From Sodalis praecaptivus (GTDB taxonomy: Bacteria > Pseudomonadota > Gammaproteobacteria > Enterobacterales > Enterobacteriaceae), in the NCBI RefSeq assembly GCF_000517425.1, contig NZ_CP006569.1:4392760-4456759 (forward strand): a stretch of DNA of 64,000 nt, in the 5' to 3' direction. How positions within the stretch are numbered: position 1 is the first letter of the stretch; each line of letters opens with the position of its first letter. The notes beneath the pieces were generated by a model, which had not been told where the DNA came from, did no database searches, and worked only from the letters and a program-made list of their open reading frames with translations. Positions 17,001-27,328 of this stretch are shown here, piece after piece. The position numbers and the translations under genes were made by a program.

Positions 17001-17154
17001 GGCCGGCCTGCTGCCGATCATGTGGGGCGGCGGCGTCGGCTCGGAGGTGATGCAGCGCATTGCCGCGCCGATGGTCGGCGGGATGGTCAGCGCGCCGCTG
17101 TTGTCGATGCTGGTCATTCCGGCGCTGTACAAGCTGCTGCACCGCCGCGGCTGA
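14035..17154 (+). CDS. cusA: Cu(I)/Ag(I) RND efflux pump
   Basis: A 1039-aa heavy-metal-efflux RND transporter in the inner membrane, driven by protons and passing Cu(I)/Ag(I) to the outer-membrane duct. It matches CusA closely over its length. The three periplasmic methionine positions of E. coli CusA are present in context ([28 protein letters not shown]). The TM4 motif [13 protein letters not shown] carries the proton-relay aspartate. Twelve membrane segments follow the usual RND layout (one at the N-terminus, groups at about 340-540 and 870-1030). With its adaptor, channel and two CusF modules it forms a complete pump. No cusRS-type regulators are in the window. Confidence 0.97.
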   Translation: MIAFIIRWSLRNRLLVILAALLLAAWGIWSLQRTPVDALPDLSDVQVIVRVSYPGKAPQVVEDQVTWPLTTTMLSVPGATTVRGFSMFGDAYIYVLFADGTDPYWARSRVLEYLSQTQATLPAEARAGLGPDATGVGWVYEYALVDRSGRHNLAELRALQDWVLKFELKTVPNVAEVASLGGMVRQYQLVLQPDKMRALNISHQQIIEAVQQANQEGGGSVLEMSEAEYMVRTAGYLKTLADFNHIVIDARGGVPILLSDVAQVRLGPEMRRGVAELNGEGEVAGGIVIMRYGKNALDTINGVKNKLADIRRSLPPGVEIVPVYDRSHLIEQAIDSLSHKLIEEFIVVALVCSLFLFHFRSALVAIITLPLGILGAFIVMRYQGINANIMSLGGIAIAIGAMVDAAIVMIENMHKVLEQWRHDHPGKTPSNEDYWHVSARAATEVGPALFCSLLIITLSFIPVFSLEAQEGRMFSPLAFTKTYSMAIAAGLGITLVPVLMGYFIRGRIPDERANPLNRWLIALYRPVLDLALARPWATLGLSLTLLLVTLYPLSRLGSEFMPPLDEGDLLYMPSTLPGISAREAARLLQQTNRLIKTVPEVETVFGKAGRADTATDPAPLTMLETTIHFKPKQQWRPGMTMDKLVRELDNAVSLPGIANVWVPPIRNRLDMLATGIKSPVGIKVNGNNIDQIEEVAQQIERVVRQVPGVTSALAERLKGGRYIDVDIDRVRAARYGVTVQALQSLVAAVVGGENIGQTIEGRERYPINVRYPRELRDSVQKLRDLPVITAAGAQVTLGDLASIRVNDGPPMLKSENARLSNWIYVDLRGRDLKSAVEEMQRAVTQQVKLPQGVSLSWSGQFEYLERASAKLKIVLPFTLAIIFVLLYITFSRVRDALLIMGTLPFALIGGVWLLYLLNYNLSVAAAVGFIALAGVAAEFGVIMVLYLNHALVKHRDEQGQLDERALLAAIREGAVLRVRPKVMTVATIMAGLLPIMWGGGVGSEVMQRIAAPMVGGMVSAPLLSMLVIPALYKLLHRRG

Positions 17155-17241
17155 TGGCGTCAACGCATCTGGGGCGATCCGCGGGTTTTTCCACGCCGCC
17201 TTGGCCGCGCGGGTCACCTTGACACCTCATTACCGCTCCAA

Positions 17242-17280
17242 CCAAAACGGCCTGATATCATTAACATCGGGCCGTTTTGG
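17242..17280 (+). terminator. hairpin terminator behind cusA
   Basis: An 11-bp perfect stem (CCAAAACGGCC 17242-17252 / GGCCGTTTTGG 17270-17280) with a 17-nt loop lies in the gap between convergent cusA and gltP. The symmetric A4/T4 within the stem could serve either direction, though a T-run after the stem is weak. Confidence 0.6.
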
Positions 17281-17350
17281 TCTCTGCTTCGCGCCGGCAT
17301 TCCCCCTGCCGATAGCGCCATGGGGCGCTGATCGGGCAGACGGGTGACAA

Positions 17351-18667
17351 TCAGTCTTTGGTTGCCAACATCTCTTTCTCATACGCCAGCGCCTGCACGC
17401 TGTCGTACTGATTTTCCCATTTGGCGATCACCAGCACCGCCAGCGCATTCCCCACTACGTTAAGCGCGGTACGCGCCATATCCAGGATCCGGTCGACGCC
17501 GGCAATAAACGCCAGCCCCTCTAGCGGAATGCCCACGCTGCCAAGCGTCGCCAGCAGCACCACAAAGGATACGCCCGGTACGCCGGCGATCCCCTTGGAG
17601 GTGACCATCAGCGTCAGCACCAGCACCACTTCCTGGCCCAGGGACAGTTCAATGCCGTACAGCTGCGCGATGAAAATGGCGGCGATACTCTGATACAGCG
17701 TCGACCCGTCCAGATTGAACGAATACCCCGTCGGCACCACGAAGCCGGTAATCGCCGCCGGTGCGCCGTACGCCTCCATTTTTTCGATAATGCGCGGCAA
17801 CACGCTTTCCGAACTGGCGGTGGAGAAGGCCAGAATCAGCTCTTCCTTTAAAATGCAGATAAGCGTCCAAATACGCAACCGGCAGAGCCGCGCCACGGCC
17901 CCCAGCACCACCAGGGCAAAAAAGATAATGGCGCCGTATACCAACAGCACCAGCTTGGCCAGCGGCAGCAGCGAGGCGAAGCCAAAGGTCGCCACGGTGA
18001 CCGAAATCAGCGCAAAAACCCCCACCGGCGCATAGCGCATCACCATATGCGTGACTTTGAACATCGTCTCCGCGACCGCGTTGAACACATTTAACAGCGG
18101 CGCTCGGGTATTTTCCGGCAAAGAGGCCAGGCCGAGGCCGAACAAGACGGAGAAGAAAATGATCGGCAACATGTCGCCGTTGGCCATCGAGGCAAAAATA
18201 TTCGCCGGGATAAGCGACAAAATGGTGCCGACCAGACTATGACCGCTGGACTGCACTGCAACGGTGGTTTGCTCATATTTTGAGATATCCACCACCGCCA
18301 GCGTCGACATATCAATCCCGTGGCCGGGGTGAAAGACATTGGCGAGGGTAATTCCCAGAATGATCGCCAGCGTCGTGATTATCTCGAAATACAGGATGGT
18401 TTTAAATCCGATGCTGCCGAGCTTTTTGGCATCGCCAATACCGGCAATGCCGACAACCAGCGTGGCGACCACGATGGGCACCACGATCATTTTGATCATG
18501 CGGATGAAAATATCCCCGGCCGGCGAAAGAATATTGGCAATCATCCAATCGCGTAATTCTCCCTGGTTATGGAGTACCGCACCGAGCAGGATACCCAGGA
18601 CTAAAGCAACGAGAATTTGCCAGGCGAGCGTTATTTTTAACTTTTTCATAACAATAGTGCTTTCCAT
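17351..18667 (-). CDS. gltP: proton/glutamate-aspartate symporter
   Basis: A 438-aa member of the dicarboxylate/amino acid:cation symporter family in the inner membrane, importing glutamate and aspartate with protons. The sequence follows E. coli GltP closely, including the serine-rich hairpin STASSESVLPRI, the FVVPTGYSFNLDG motif and SKGIAGVPGVSFV. The start chosen at 18667 has GGTGGGG six bases upstream; the next ATG (18649, MKKLK) matches the E. coli N-terminus and is an alternative. In E. coli the nrf operon lies between gltP and acs; here it is absent and the two genes diverge. Confidence 0.95.
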   Translation of the reverse strand: MESTIVMKKLKITLAWQILVALVLGILLGAVLHNQGELRDWMIANILSPAGDIFIRMIKMIVVPIVVATLVVGIAGIGDAKKLGSIGFKTILYFEIITTLAIILGITLANVFHPGHGIDMSTLAVVDISKYEQTTVAVQSSGHSLVGTILSLIPANIFASMANGDMLPIIFFSVLFGLGLASLPENTRAPLLNVFNAVAETMFKVTHMVMRYAPVGVFALISVTVATFGFASLLPLAKLVLLVYGAIIFFALVVLGAVARLCRLRIWTLICILKEELILAFSTASSESVLPRIIEKMEAYGAPAAITGFVVPTGYSFNLDGSTLYQSIAAIFIAQLYGIELSLGQEVVLVLTLMVTSKGIAGVPGVSFVVLLATLGSVGIPLEGLAFIAGVDRILDMARTALNVVGNALAVLVIAKWENQYDSVQALAYEKEMLATKD

Positions 18668-19183
18668 AGTAGACCCCACCGTGACGAACACCTGTCCATC
18701 TCCGTCACCGGCTTCACTTATTCACCTCTTATGATCATGCGAAGCGGGGGTGCTTTAAAAAGTTGGTATAAATCGAAAATCTCAAAAACGCCGAGCACAC
18801 GCGGCGCCTCGTTAAGACTTGATTTATAAGAGCTTTCGACAATTTTTCCGGTTATTCCACGTATTTTACAGGAGATTAACTTTAACTCTTTGTTATTAAA
18901 GGGTTAAGTAATAGAAAACGCGCTGAAATCGCTGCTATCAGACGCGCTACCCGCCTTTATATACGCTTTTTAAACAGAATAAAATGATAAATATCGCTGA
19001 AAAGGGTCTGAGAGGGCCATTAATGCCTGTTATCCCAGGTCTGGCGGGGGTATGTTTTTTCCATAAGTGCAGAGACCTTATAGGCGATGCGTGATCTGTC
19101 GCGCAAAAAAGAAACAAAGCCAATCCAGGGAGGTTTAATTAACCAAGGGTTGACATATCATTAACAAATACAAGGAGGAAACT
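18668..19183. other. gltP-acs divergent intergenic region
   Basis: About 500 bp without a gene, A+T-richer than its surroundings, holding the promoters of gltP (minus) and acs (plus). A weak CRP-like sequence, ATGCGTGATCTGTCGCGCA, lies at about 19087-19105; E. coli acs is CRP-dependent, but this match is poor in its right half. An AAGGAGGAA site (19171-19179) precedes acs. Confidence 0.5.
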
Positions 19184-21142
<1,959 letters not shown>

Positions 21143-21148
21143 TCCTCC

Positions 21149-21169
21149 GCCACCTTCGGGTGGCTTTTT
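21149..21169 (+). terminator. terminator between acs and yjcH
   Basis: GCCACC (21149-21154), a TTCG tetraloop and GGTGGC (21159-21164) are followed by five T. This is a textbook intrinsic terminator inside what is otherwise the acs-yjcH-actP operon, so it should reduce read-through to the transporter genes. Confidence 0.85.
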
Positions 21170-21203
21170 CTACCGTACCTCTGACCCCACTGGAGAATCC
21201 CTG

Positions 21204-21521
21204 ATGAATGCGATCATTTATCAACGGATACAGAGCAATCCGCGTTTTCAAGAGCTGGTGAGTAAACGCCAGCGTTTCGCCCTGTTGCTTGCCCTAATCA
21301 TGCTGGTGCTGTACTACGGGTTCATTCTGCTTATCGCTTTCGCGCCAGACTGGCTGGGAACGCCGCTGCATCCCGGTACCAGCGTGACGCGCGGCATCCC
21401 GCTCGGCATCGGTCTGATTGTGGCCTCCTTCATACTGACCGGTATTTACGTCATTCGCGCCAATGGCGAGTTCGACCGTCTGACCCAACAGCTGTTGCGC
21501 GAGGTGCAGTATGACCAATAA
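21204..21521 (+). CDS. yjcH: DUF485 inner-membrane protein YjcH
   Basis: A 105-aa membrane protein with two hydrophobic segments (about 25-50 and 62-85). This family is nearly always encoded between acs and actP and is thought to assist the acetate permease; its exact role is unknown. The length is within one residue of E. coli YjcH. Its end overlaps the actP start by 11 bp. Confidence 0.93.
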   Translation: MNAIIYQRIQSNPRFQELVSKRQRFALLLALIMLVLYYGFILLIAFAPDWLGTPLHPGTSVTRGIPLGIGLIVASFILTGIYVIRANGEFDRLTQQLLREVQYDQ

Positions 21522-23172
21522 ATACCTCTGGACCGCGGCGCCGCCGCTGGTCTCCTTTCCGCTGCTCATCCAGGCCGAAACGGTCAACGGCGCGGTTGAG
21601 CGCCAACCGCTTAACCTACAGGCCATTATCCTGTTTGTGCTGTTTGTCGCCGCTACGCTGTATATTACCTATTGGGCGTCGAAACGGACCCGCTCGCGCA
21701 AAGATTATTATACCGCCGGCGGCAATATCACCGGCTTGCAAAACGGGCTGGCGATCTCCGGCGATTTTATGTCCGCCGCGTCGTTCCTCGGTATCTCGGC
21801 GCTGGTCTATACCTCCGGCTATGACGGGCTTATCTACTCGCTCGGCTTTCTGGTGGGCTGGCCGATCATTCTATTTTTAATAGCCGAACGGCTACGCAAT
21901 CTCGGGCGCTATACGTTTGCCGATGTCGCGTCATACCGCTTGCAGCAGAAACCGATCCGCACGCTTTCCGCCTGCGGCTCGCTGGTGGTGGTGGCGCTGT
22001 ACCTGATAGCGCAGATGGTGGGCGCCGGCAAACTGATTCAACTGCTTTTCGGCCTCAATTATCATGTCGCCGTGGTGCTGGTGGGCATTTTGATGGTGTT
22101 GTACGTCCTGTTCGGCGGCATGCTGGCCACCACCTGGGTACAAATCATCAAGGCGGTGCTGCTGCTGGCCGGCGCCAGCTTTATGGCGCTGATGGTGATG
22201 AAAACCGTCGGTTTCAGCTTTAACCGACTGTTTGCCGATGCCATGGCGGTACACGCCAAGGGCGCGGCTATCATGCGGCCCGGGGGGCTGGTGGCCGATC
22301 CGGTCTCGGCGCTGTCGCTGGGGCTGGCGCTGATGTTCGGGACGGCGGGCCTGCCCCATATCCTGATGCGTTTTTTTACCGTCAATGATGCCCGCGAGGC
22401 GCGTAAAAGCGTGTTCTACGCCACCGGTTTTATGGGCTACTTTTACTTTCTGACGTTTATTATCGGCTTCGGCGCGATTTTGTTAGTGGGCGCCAACCCC
22501 GCTTTCAAAGACAGCGCCGGCGCGCTGCTCGGCGGTAACAACATGGCGGCGATCCATCTGGCCAATGCGGTGGGCGGCAACTTTTTTCTCGGCTTTATTT
22601 CGGCGGTGGCTTTCGCCACCATTTTGGCGGTAGTGGCGGGGTTAACGCTGGCCGGCGCGTCGGCGGTTTCCCACGATCTGTACGCCAGCGTGATTAAAGC
22701 GGGAAACGCAACGGGGCGCGACGAGCTGCGGGTGTCGAAAATTACCGTGGTGGTGCTGGGATTTGTGGCTATCGGTCTCGGCATACTGTTTGAAAACCAG
22801 AATATCGCCTTCATGGTGGGCCTGGCGTTTTCCATCGCCGCCAGCTGTAATTTCCCCATCATTTTACTGTCGATGTATTGGCGCCGGCTGACCACGCGCG
22901 GCGCGATGGTCGGCGGCTGGCTGGGGCTGATTACCGCGGTAGTACTCATGATTATCGGCCCAACCGTTTGGGTGCAGGTGTTGGGGCACGCCAAGCCGAT
23001 TTATCCTTATGAATATCCCGCGCTGTTCTCAATGCTGGTGGCGTTTATCGGGACTTGGCTGTTTTCCATAACCGATCACTCGCCGCAGGGCGCGAGGGAA
23101 CGCGAGCTGTTTCTGCCGCAATTCATCCGTTCGCAGACCGGTATCGGCATTTCAACCGGCGCGGATCATTGA
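21511..23172 (+). CDS. actP: acetate/glycolate:cation symporter
   Basis: A 553-aa sodium:solute symporter family permease (E. coli ActP is 549 aa) importing acetate for Acs. It has an N-terminal signal-like segment followed by about 13 membrane spans, with family motifs such as [18 protein letters not shown] and [15 protein letters not shown]. The ATG follows GAGGTG within the end of yjcH, implying coupled translation. Confidence 0.97.
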   Translation: MTNKYLWTAAPPLVSFPLLIQAETVNGAVERQPLNLQAIILFVLFVAATLYITYWASKRTRSRKDYYTAGGNITGLQNGLAISGDFMSAASFLGISALVYTSGYDGLIYSLGFLVGWPIILFLIAERLRNLGRYTFADVASYRLQQKPIRTLSACGSLVVVALYLIAQMVGAGKLIQLLFGLNYHVAVVLVGILMVLYVLFGGMLATTWVQIIKAVLLLAGASFMALMVMKTVGFSFNRLFADAMAVHAKGAAIMRPGGLVADPVSALSLGLALMFGTAGLPHILMRFFTVNDAREARKSVFYATGFMGYFYFLTFIIGFGAILLVGANPAFKDSAGALLGGNNMAAIHLANAVGGNFFLGFISAVAFATILAVVAGLTLAGASAVSHDLYASVIKAGNATGRDELRVSKITVVVLGFVAIGLGILFENQNIAFMVGLAFSIAASCNFPIILLSMYWRRLTTRGAMVGGWLGLITAVVLMIIGPTVWVQVLGHAKPIYPYEYPALFSMLVAFIGTWLFSITDHSPQGARERELFLPQFIRSQTGIGISTGADH

Positions 23173-23189
23173 CCTCGCGCTTCGTTACG

Positions 23190-23222
23190 CGCGCCCCCTT
23201 TGCCCGCGCCAAAGGGGGCGCG
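23190..23222. terminator. stem-loop between convergent actP and cidB
   Basis: A 13-bp perfect G+C-rich stem (23190-23202 / 23210-23222) with a 7-nt loop lies in the 67-bp gap between convergent genes. There is no T-run, so it may act as a transcription barrier or 3'-end stabiliser rather than a classic terminator. Confidence 0.55.
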
Positions 23223-23239
23223 GCGCGGGGTGACGGGCG

Positions 23240-23932
23240 CTACCACATGATATGACCAATTAACGGCGCCAGTAGCACCGTCACCACCCCTGCCAGCATC
23301 ATCACCAGACTGGACACCACCCCTTCCCGTTGCCCCATTTCATAAGCGCGGGCGGTGCCAGCGCCGTGGGAGGAGGCACCTAATCCCGCCCCGCGCGCCA
23401 CGCCGGCACGCACCGACAGACGCAAAAACAGGATATCGCCAACCGCCATGCCGAACACGCCGGTAATCACCACGAACAGCGCGACCAAATCCGGCTGGCC
23501 ACCCACCTGCTCCGCCGCCGCTAGCGCAAAGGGGGTAGTGATTGAGCGCACAGACAAACTGCGCTGCACCACTTCCGGCAGCGCCAGCAGCCGCGCCAGC
23601 CACACCGAGCTGCCCACCGCCACCACGGTAGAGGTGATGACCCCGGCGCTCAAGGAAAGCCAATGCCGGCGGATGATGGCCATATTTTCATAAACCGGTA
23701 CCGCGAAAGCAATGGTGGCCGGCCCCAGCAGCCATAATAGCCAGCGAGCCTCGCCCATATAGTGCTGGTAAGAGATATGGGTCAGTACCAGCAACAAGAC
23801 CAGCACCGCTGGCGTAAAAATCAGCGGCATCAGCGGCAGATGATGGAAACGGCGATAAAGATGTTTGTTAAAGAAATAGAGCAGCAGCGTGACCAGCAGA
23901 CACAGCGCCCCCAGCATAAAATCACCGCTCAT
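23240..23932 (-). CDS. cidB: LrgB/CidB-family membrane protein
   Basis: A 230-aa inner-membrane protein with about six hydrophobic segments and the LrgB-family stretch VRSITTPFALAAAEQVGG. CidB/LrgB proteins partner with small holin-like CidA/LrgA proteins; in Gram-positives they affect lysis and overflow metabolism, and in enterobacteria (YohK) the role is unclear. The ATG at 23932 follows AGGAAA and overlaps the end of cidA by 11 bp; the longer frame to 23962 lacks a site. Confidence 0.85.
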   Translation of the reverse strand: MSGDFMLGALCLLVTLLLYFFNKHLYRRFHHLPLMPLIFTPAVLVLLLVLTHISYQHYMGEARWLLWLLGPATIAFAVPVYENMAIIRRHWLSLSAGVITSTVVAVGSSVWLARLLALPEVVQRSLSVRSITTPFALAAAEQVGGQPDLVALFVVITGVFGMAVGDILFLRLSVRAGVARGAGLGASSHGAGTARAYEMGQREGVVSSLVMMLAGVVTVLLAPLIGHIMW

Positions 23933-24344
23933 GTCGTTTCCTGCGCGCCAGCCAGAGTTCAAAACGATAGACCCGGTCCACCACCAACGCGGTGATCCCC
24001 AGTACCAAGGCGGTGCTCAGCGCGATGACCAGAAAGATCCGCCATCCCTCAACGCGCAACAGTTGAGTGTAATTGACCACTGCCACCACCGCCGGCACGA
24101 AGAACAACAGCATTTCCGCCAGCAGCCAGCGGGCGCCGTCGCGCACCCAACGCAGAGGAAGGATGCGCAATAGAATTAGCGCCAATAACAGGAACATGCC
24201 GACGATATTGGCCGGCAATGGCAAATGCAAGCGCAGCACCAGCTGCTGCGCCAGCACAAATAACCCGACGTACAGCGCCACCTGCAACGGCACCTGCACT
24301 CGACCCCAACGCGACGGCATAACGAGGCGCCCGGTCAGCGGCAT
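23922..24344 (-). CDS. cidA: CidA/LrgA-family holin-like protein
   Basis: A 140-aa protein with four hydrophobic segments and the family motif LPLPANIVGMFLLLALILLRILPLRWV. The first gene of a two-gene operon with cidB. An internal ATG at 24320 is a possible alternative start since neither has a strong ribosome site. A LysR gene diverges 104 bp away and is the likely regulator, as CidR is for cidAB in other bacteria. Confidence 0.83.
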   Translation of the reverse strand: MPLTGRLVMPSRWGRVQVPLQVALYVGLFVLAQQLVLRLHLPLPANIVGMFLLLALILLRILPLRWVRDGARWLLAEMLLFFVPAVVAVVNYTQLLRVEGWRIFLVIALSTALVLGITALVVDRVYRFELWLARRKRHER

Positions 24345-24448
24345 AGCGATACCCTTATTAGTGTGAGATTGCTCACAGTATAGGCGGCTAGCAAATATTG
24401 CTGAAAATGAATTAATATCATAGAAATTATGCCCTCCAGGAATAGTGA

Positions 24449-25366
24449 ATGGACATCCGAACGCTACGCTATTTTGTCGAGGTGATCCGGCAACAAAGCT
24501 TCACCCGGGCGGCCGCCAAACTCTACGTGACCCAGCCCACCATCAGCAAAATGCTCAAACATCTTGAGGAGGAGTTGGATTGCCGGTTGATCGTTCGTGA
24601 AGGACGCGCGCTCAAGATGACCGATAGCGGCCGGGCGGTCTATCAGCGCGGCTTGGCGATCCTTGACGAATTCGGGCAACTGAAGGCGGAACTCGAGGAT
24701 ATCACCGCCCTGCGCAAAGGCAGGCTACGGTTGGGGATCCCGCCGATGGTGGGGACGCAGATGGCGGAGCTTATCGGCGATTTCCGCCAGCGCTACCCGG
24801 GCATCGAGCTGGAGATCGCCGAGTTTGGCGGCGTCACCATGCAGCAAGCGGTGCTGGCCGGAGAACTGGATCTGGCGCTGACCGCATTGACCGCCGAAGT
24901 CGACCCCGCCCTCGCGGCGCTGCCGCTGTTCAGTCATCCGCTGTGTGCGGTAGTGCCGCGTCGCGCGCCGTGGCTGACGCGGCGGGACGTGCCCTTTACG
25001 CTGCTGGGGGAGTGGCCGGTATTGATTTACAACGAAGACTTCTCGCTCTACCGGCAATTGCTCGACGCATTCGACGCGGCCGGCATTGAGCCGCAGATTG
25101 CGGTACGCAGCGGCCAGTGGGATTTTCTGGCGGCGATGGTTGCAGCCGGCATCGGATTAGCGGTACTGCCGGAACCCCTCTGCCGGCGGTTGGATAGTCA
25201 ACGCCTGCTCTGGCTGCCGCTGATGCCGCAAATGCTATGGCAACTCGGGCTTATCTGGCGTCAGAACAGCTATCTCTCTCATGGCGCGCAGGCGTGGATT
25301 GTCGCCTGCCGCGAACGTTGGCTACCCGGCGAGCGCCTGCGGGGGGCGCAGCAAGCTCCCCGCTAG
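24449..25366 (+). CDS. LysR-family regulator, CidR-like
   Basis: A 305-aa LysR-type transcription factor: winged HTH at residues 1-60 (RTLRYFVEVIRQQSFTRAAAKLYVTQPTISKMLKHLE) and a periplasmic-binding-like effector domain at about 90-295. AGGAA precedes the ATG. Divergence from cidAB, and in other species control of cidAB by acetate-responsive CidR, suggest it controls the neighbouring operon; its nearness to acs-actP fits an acetate theme. The link is inferred from position. Confidence 0.85.
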   Translation: MDIRTLRYFVEVIRQQSFTRAAAKLYVTQPTISKMLKHLEEELDCRLIVREGRALKMTDSGRAVYQRGLAILDEFGQLKAELEDITALRKGRLRLGIPPMVGTQMAELIGDFRQRYPGIELEIAEFGGVTMQQAVLAGELDLALTALTAEVDPALAALPLFSHPLCAVVPRRAPWLTRRDVPFTLLGEWPVLIYNEDFSLYRQLLDAFDAAGIEPQIAVRSGQWDFLAAMVAAGIGLAVLPEPLCRRLDSQRLLWLPLMPQMLWQLGLIWRQNSYLSHGAQAWIVACRERWLPGERLRGAQQAPR

Positions 25367-25429
25367 CCGCGTAACGCAGCGGGCAGCAGGTGCGTGAGGG
25401 CGCCCAAAGCGGCCGCCCGACCGCGCGGC

Positions 25430-27076
25430 TTATTCGTGCTCGACCAGCAGCGCTTCCAGCAGATCTAAATCGTGCAGCAACTTCATCAGCGTTTCATTGC
25501 TGATTTTTTGCTGCGCGCGTAAATGATAATATTCACCGCGCTCGGCGCGCAGCGCATTCAGCCGCATGCGCCGTTCCAGATTTTCAATCAGCAGCGCGCT
25601 GTCCGCATCGTCATTGCCGTCAATCCGGCGGCGTAGATTGCCGATAACCCGGGCGCTAACTTCATTTAGGATCTGAGCGTCGATATTCTCTTCCTGGCTA
25701 TTGGCCAGCCGCTCTTCCATTTTATGCAGGCTTTCAATGGCCACTTCCGCCGCCGCCGCGCGCGCCATGCGCTCTTCCTGGCGGTGCTGCGCTTTGTCGG
25801 ACACCTGAATACCGCGCAACAACAGCGGCAAAACAATTACGCCGCAGATCAGGGAAAACAGAATCACGCCGGTGGCGATAAACACCAGCTGATAGCGCGA
25901 GGGAAACGCCGATCCGTCGCTGAGCAGCAGGGGGATCGACAGCACACCCGCAAGCGTGATGGCGCCGCGCACGCCGGCGAAAGACGATATCAGAATCTCG
26001 CGGGTGCTATAGTCGCCGAACACCATCGGCCGCTTGGTCATAAAGCGTAAACTGATGCGTTTCATCAGCCACAGCCAGCCGAAACGCAGCACCATCAGCG
26101 CGGCGTAGATGAGGATCACATCGGTAAACAGCATCCAGGTTTGGATAGTGGGATCCAATTCAGCCTGGGTGATGGAGGTCTCAAGAATGTCGGGCAGCTG
26201 TAGCCCGAGCATAATAAACACCATGCCGTTGAACACAAACTCCAGCATCGCCCAGACGCTATTGCCGCGCAGGCGCATCGCCAACGGGGCATTGCGTATT
26301 ATACCCGACTGGCCGATGGTCATACCCGACGCCACCGCGGCCAGGATGCCGGAAACGCCGATATGTTCGGCAATCAAATAGGCGGCGAACGGCAGCAACA
26401 GCAGCAGTACCGTCTGCGTCGCGGCGTCGTCGCCGCTCCAGCGGGTGATAAGCCGCAGGGACTTGCTGTATCCCCAGGTCACCGCCACGCCGGCCAGCAG
26501 CCCCCCTGCCGCCACTTTGACAAACTCAAGCGAAGCGCCGCCGACGGAAAACACCATCGTCCCCATCGCGACCGCAATGGCGAACTTGAGCGACACCAGA
26601 CCGGAGGCGTCGTTCATCAGCGCCTCGCCCTGCAAAATGTCCATCAGCTTTTTCGGGATGCGGCCTTCGCCGACGATGCCCGACAGCGCCACCGCGTCGG
26701 TGGGCGATAACACCGCCGCCAGCGCCAGCGCCGCCACCAGCGGGATGCCCGGCACCATCCAATAAATCAGATAACCGATTCCCACTACCGTAATAATGAC
26801 CAATACCAGCGCCAGCGCCACTATCTCGCCGCCGTGCCGCAAAAATTCGCGCGTCGGCGTCTTCCAGCCGTCGGAAAACAGCAGCGGCGGGATGAACAGC
26901 ACCAGGAAGAGCTCGGGATTGAAATCGACGTGCAGGCCGAATTTGGGCCAGGCGAGCAGCGCGCCGAGCGCGATTTGCATCAAGGGCAGCGGAATTTGAA
27001 ACGGTAGAATACGTGTCACTACCCCGGATAGGGACACGATAAGGGTGAGGATAAGAATCGTAAAAAAGATTTCCAT
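25430..27076 (-). CDS. Na+/H+ antiporter, CPA1 family (YjcE-like)
   Basis: A 548-aa inner-membrane antiporter aligning over its length with E. coli YjcE (549 aa). Visible features are a dozen membrane spans, the ALSPTDAVALSGIVGEGRIPKK stretch bearing the transport aspartate, EALMNDASGLV, FAGVRGAITLAGVLSIPLL, and a charged C-terminal cytoplasmic coil (about 430-548). The ATG at 27076 follows AAGGAAAGC; the upstream ATG gives ten extra non-conserved residues. Placement near actP is as in E. coli. Some authors call this family NhaP-like. Confidence 0.92.
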   Translation of the reverse strand: MEIFFTILILTLIVSLSGVVTRILPFQIPLPLMQIALGALLAWPKFGLHVDFNPELFLVLFIPPLLFSDGWKTPTREFLRHGGEIVALALVLVIITVVGIGYLIYWMVPGIPLVAALALAAVLSPTDAVALSGIVGEGRIPKKLMDILQGEALMNDASGLVSLKFAIAVAMGTMVFSVGGASLEFVKVAAGGLLAGVAVTWGYSKSLRLITRWSGDDAATQTVLLLLLPFAAYLIAEHIGVSGILAAVASGMTIGQSGIIRNAPLAMRLRGNSVWAMLEFVFNGMVFIMLGLQLPDILETSITQAELDPTIQTWMLFTDVILIYAALMVLRFGWLWLMKRISLRFMTKRPMVFGDYSTREILISSFAGVRGAITLAGVLSIPLLLSDGSAFPSRYQLVFIATGVILFSLICGVIVLPLLLRGIQVSDKAQHRQEERMARAAAAEVAIESLHKMEERLANSQEENIDAQILNEVSARVIGNLRRRIDGNDDADSALLIENLERRMRLNALRAERGEYYHLRAQQKISNETLMKLLHDLDLLEALLVEHE

Positions 27077-27261
27077 GCTTTCCTTAGTCTCTAACTTTTG
27101 CGGCAATGTACAGGACGCGCGAGAAAATCTCCCCGCAAACGCGAACCCCGATGATAGTAGATCATTTTCCCGGCAGTTAAAAAGCCGTTATCAACTATCG
27201 GCCGGCGTAACGGAATTTTTAACCGAGTGGGGCGACGGCCGCTGCGCCGCCGCCGGTAGGG

Positions 27262-27291
27262 AAAAAAAAACGCACCGGCAAGCCGGTGCGT
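27262..27291 (-). terminator. terminator of the TonB-receptor gene
   Basis: A 10-bp perfect stem ACGCACCGGC/GCCGGTGCGT (27270-27291) with a 2-nt centre is followed on the minus strand by nine T (A-run 27262-27270 on the plus strand). It lies 37 bp beyond the receptor stop codon. Confidence 0.9.
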
Positions 27292-27328
27292 CTGTATCTC
27301 TGGGCGACAAGCGCCAGCCGCGTGGCGC

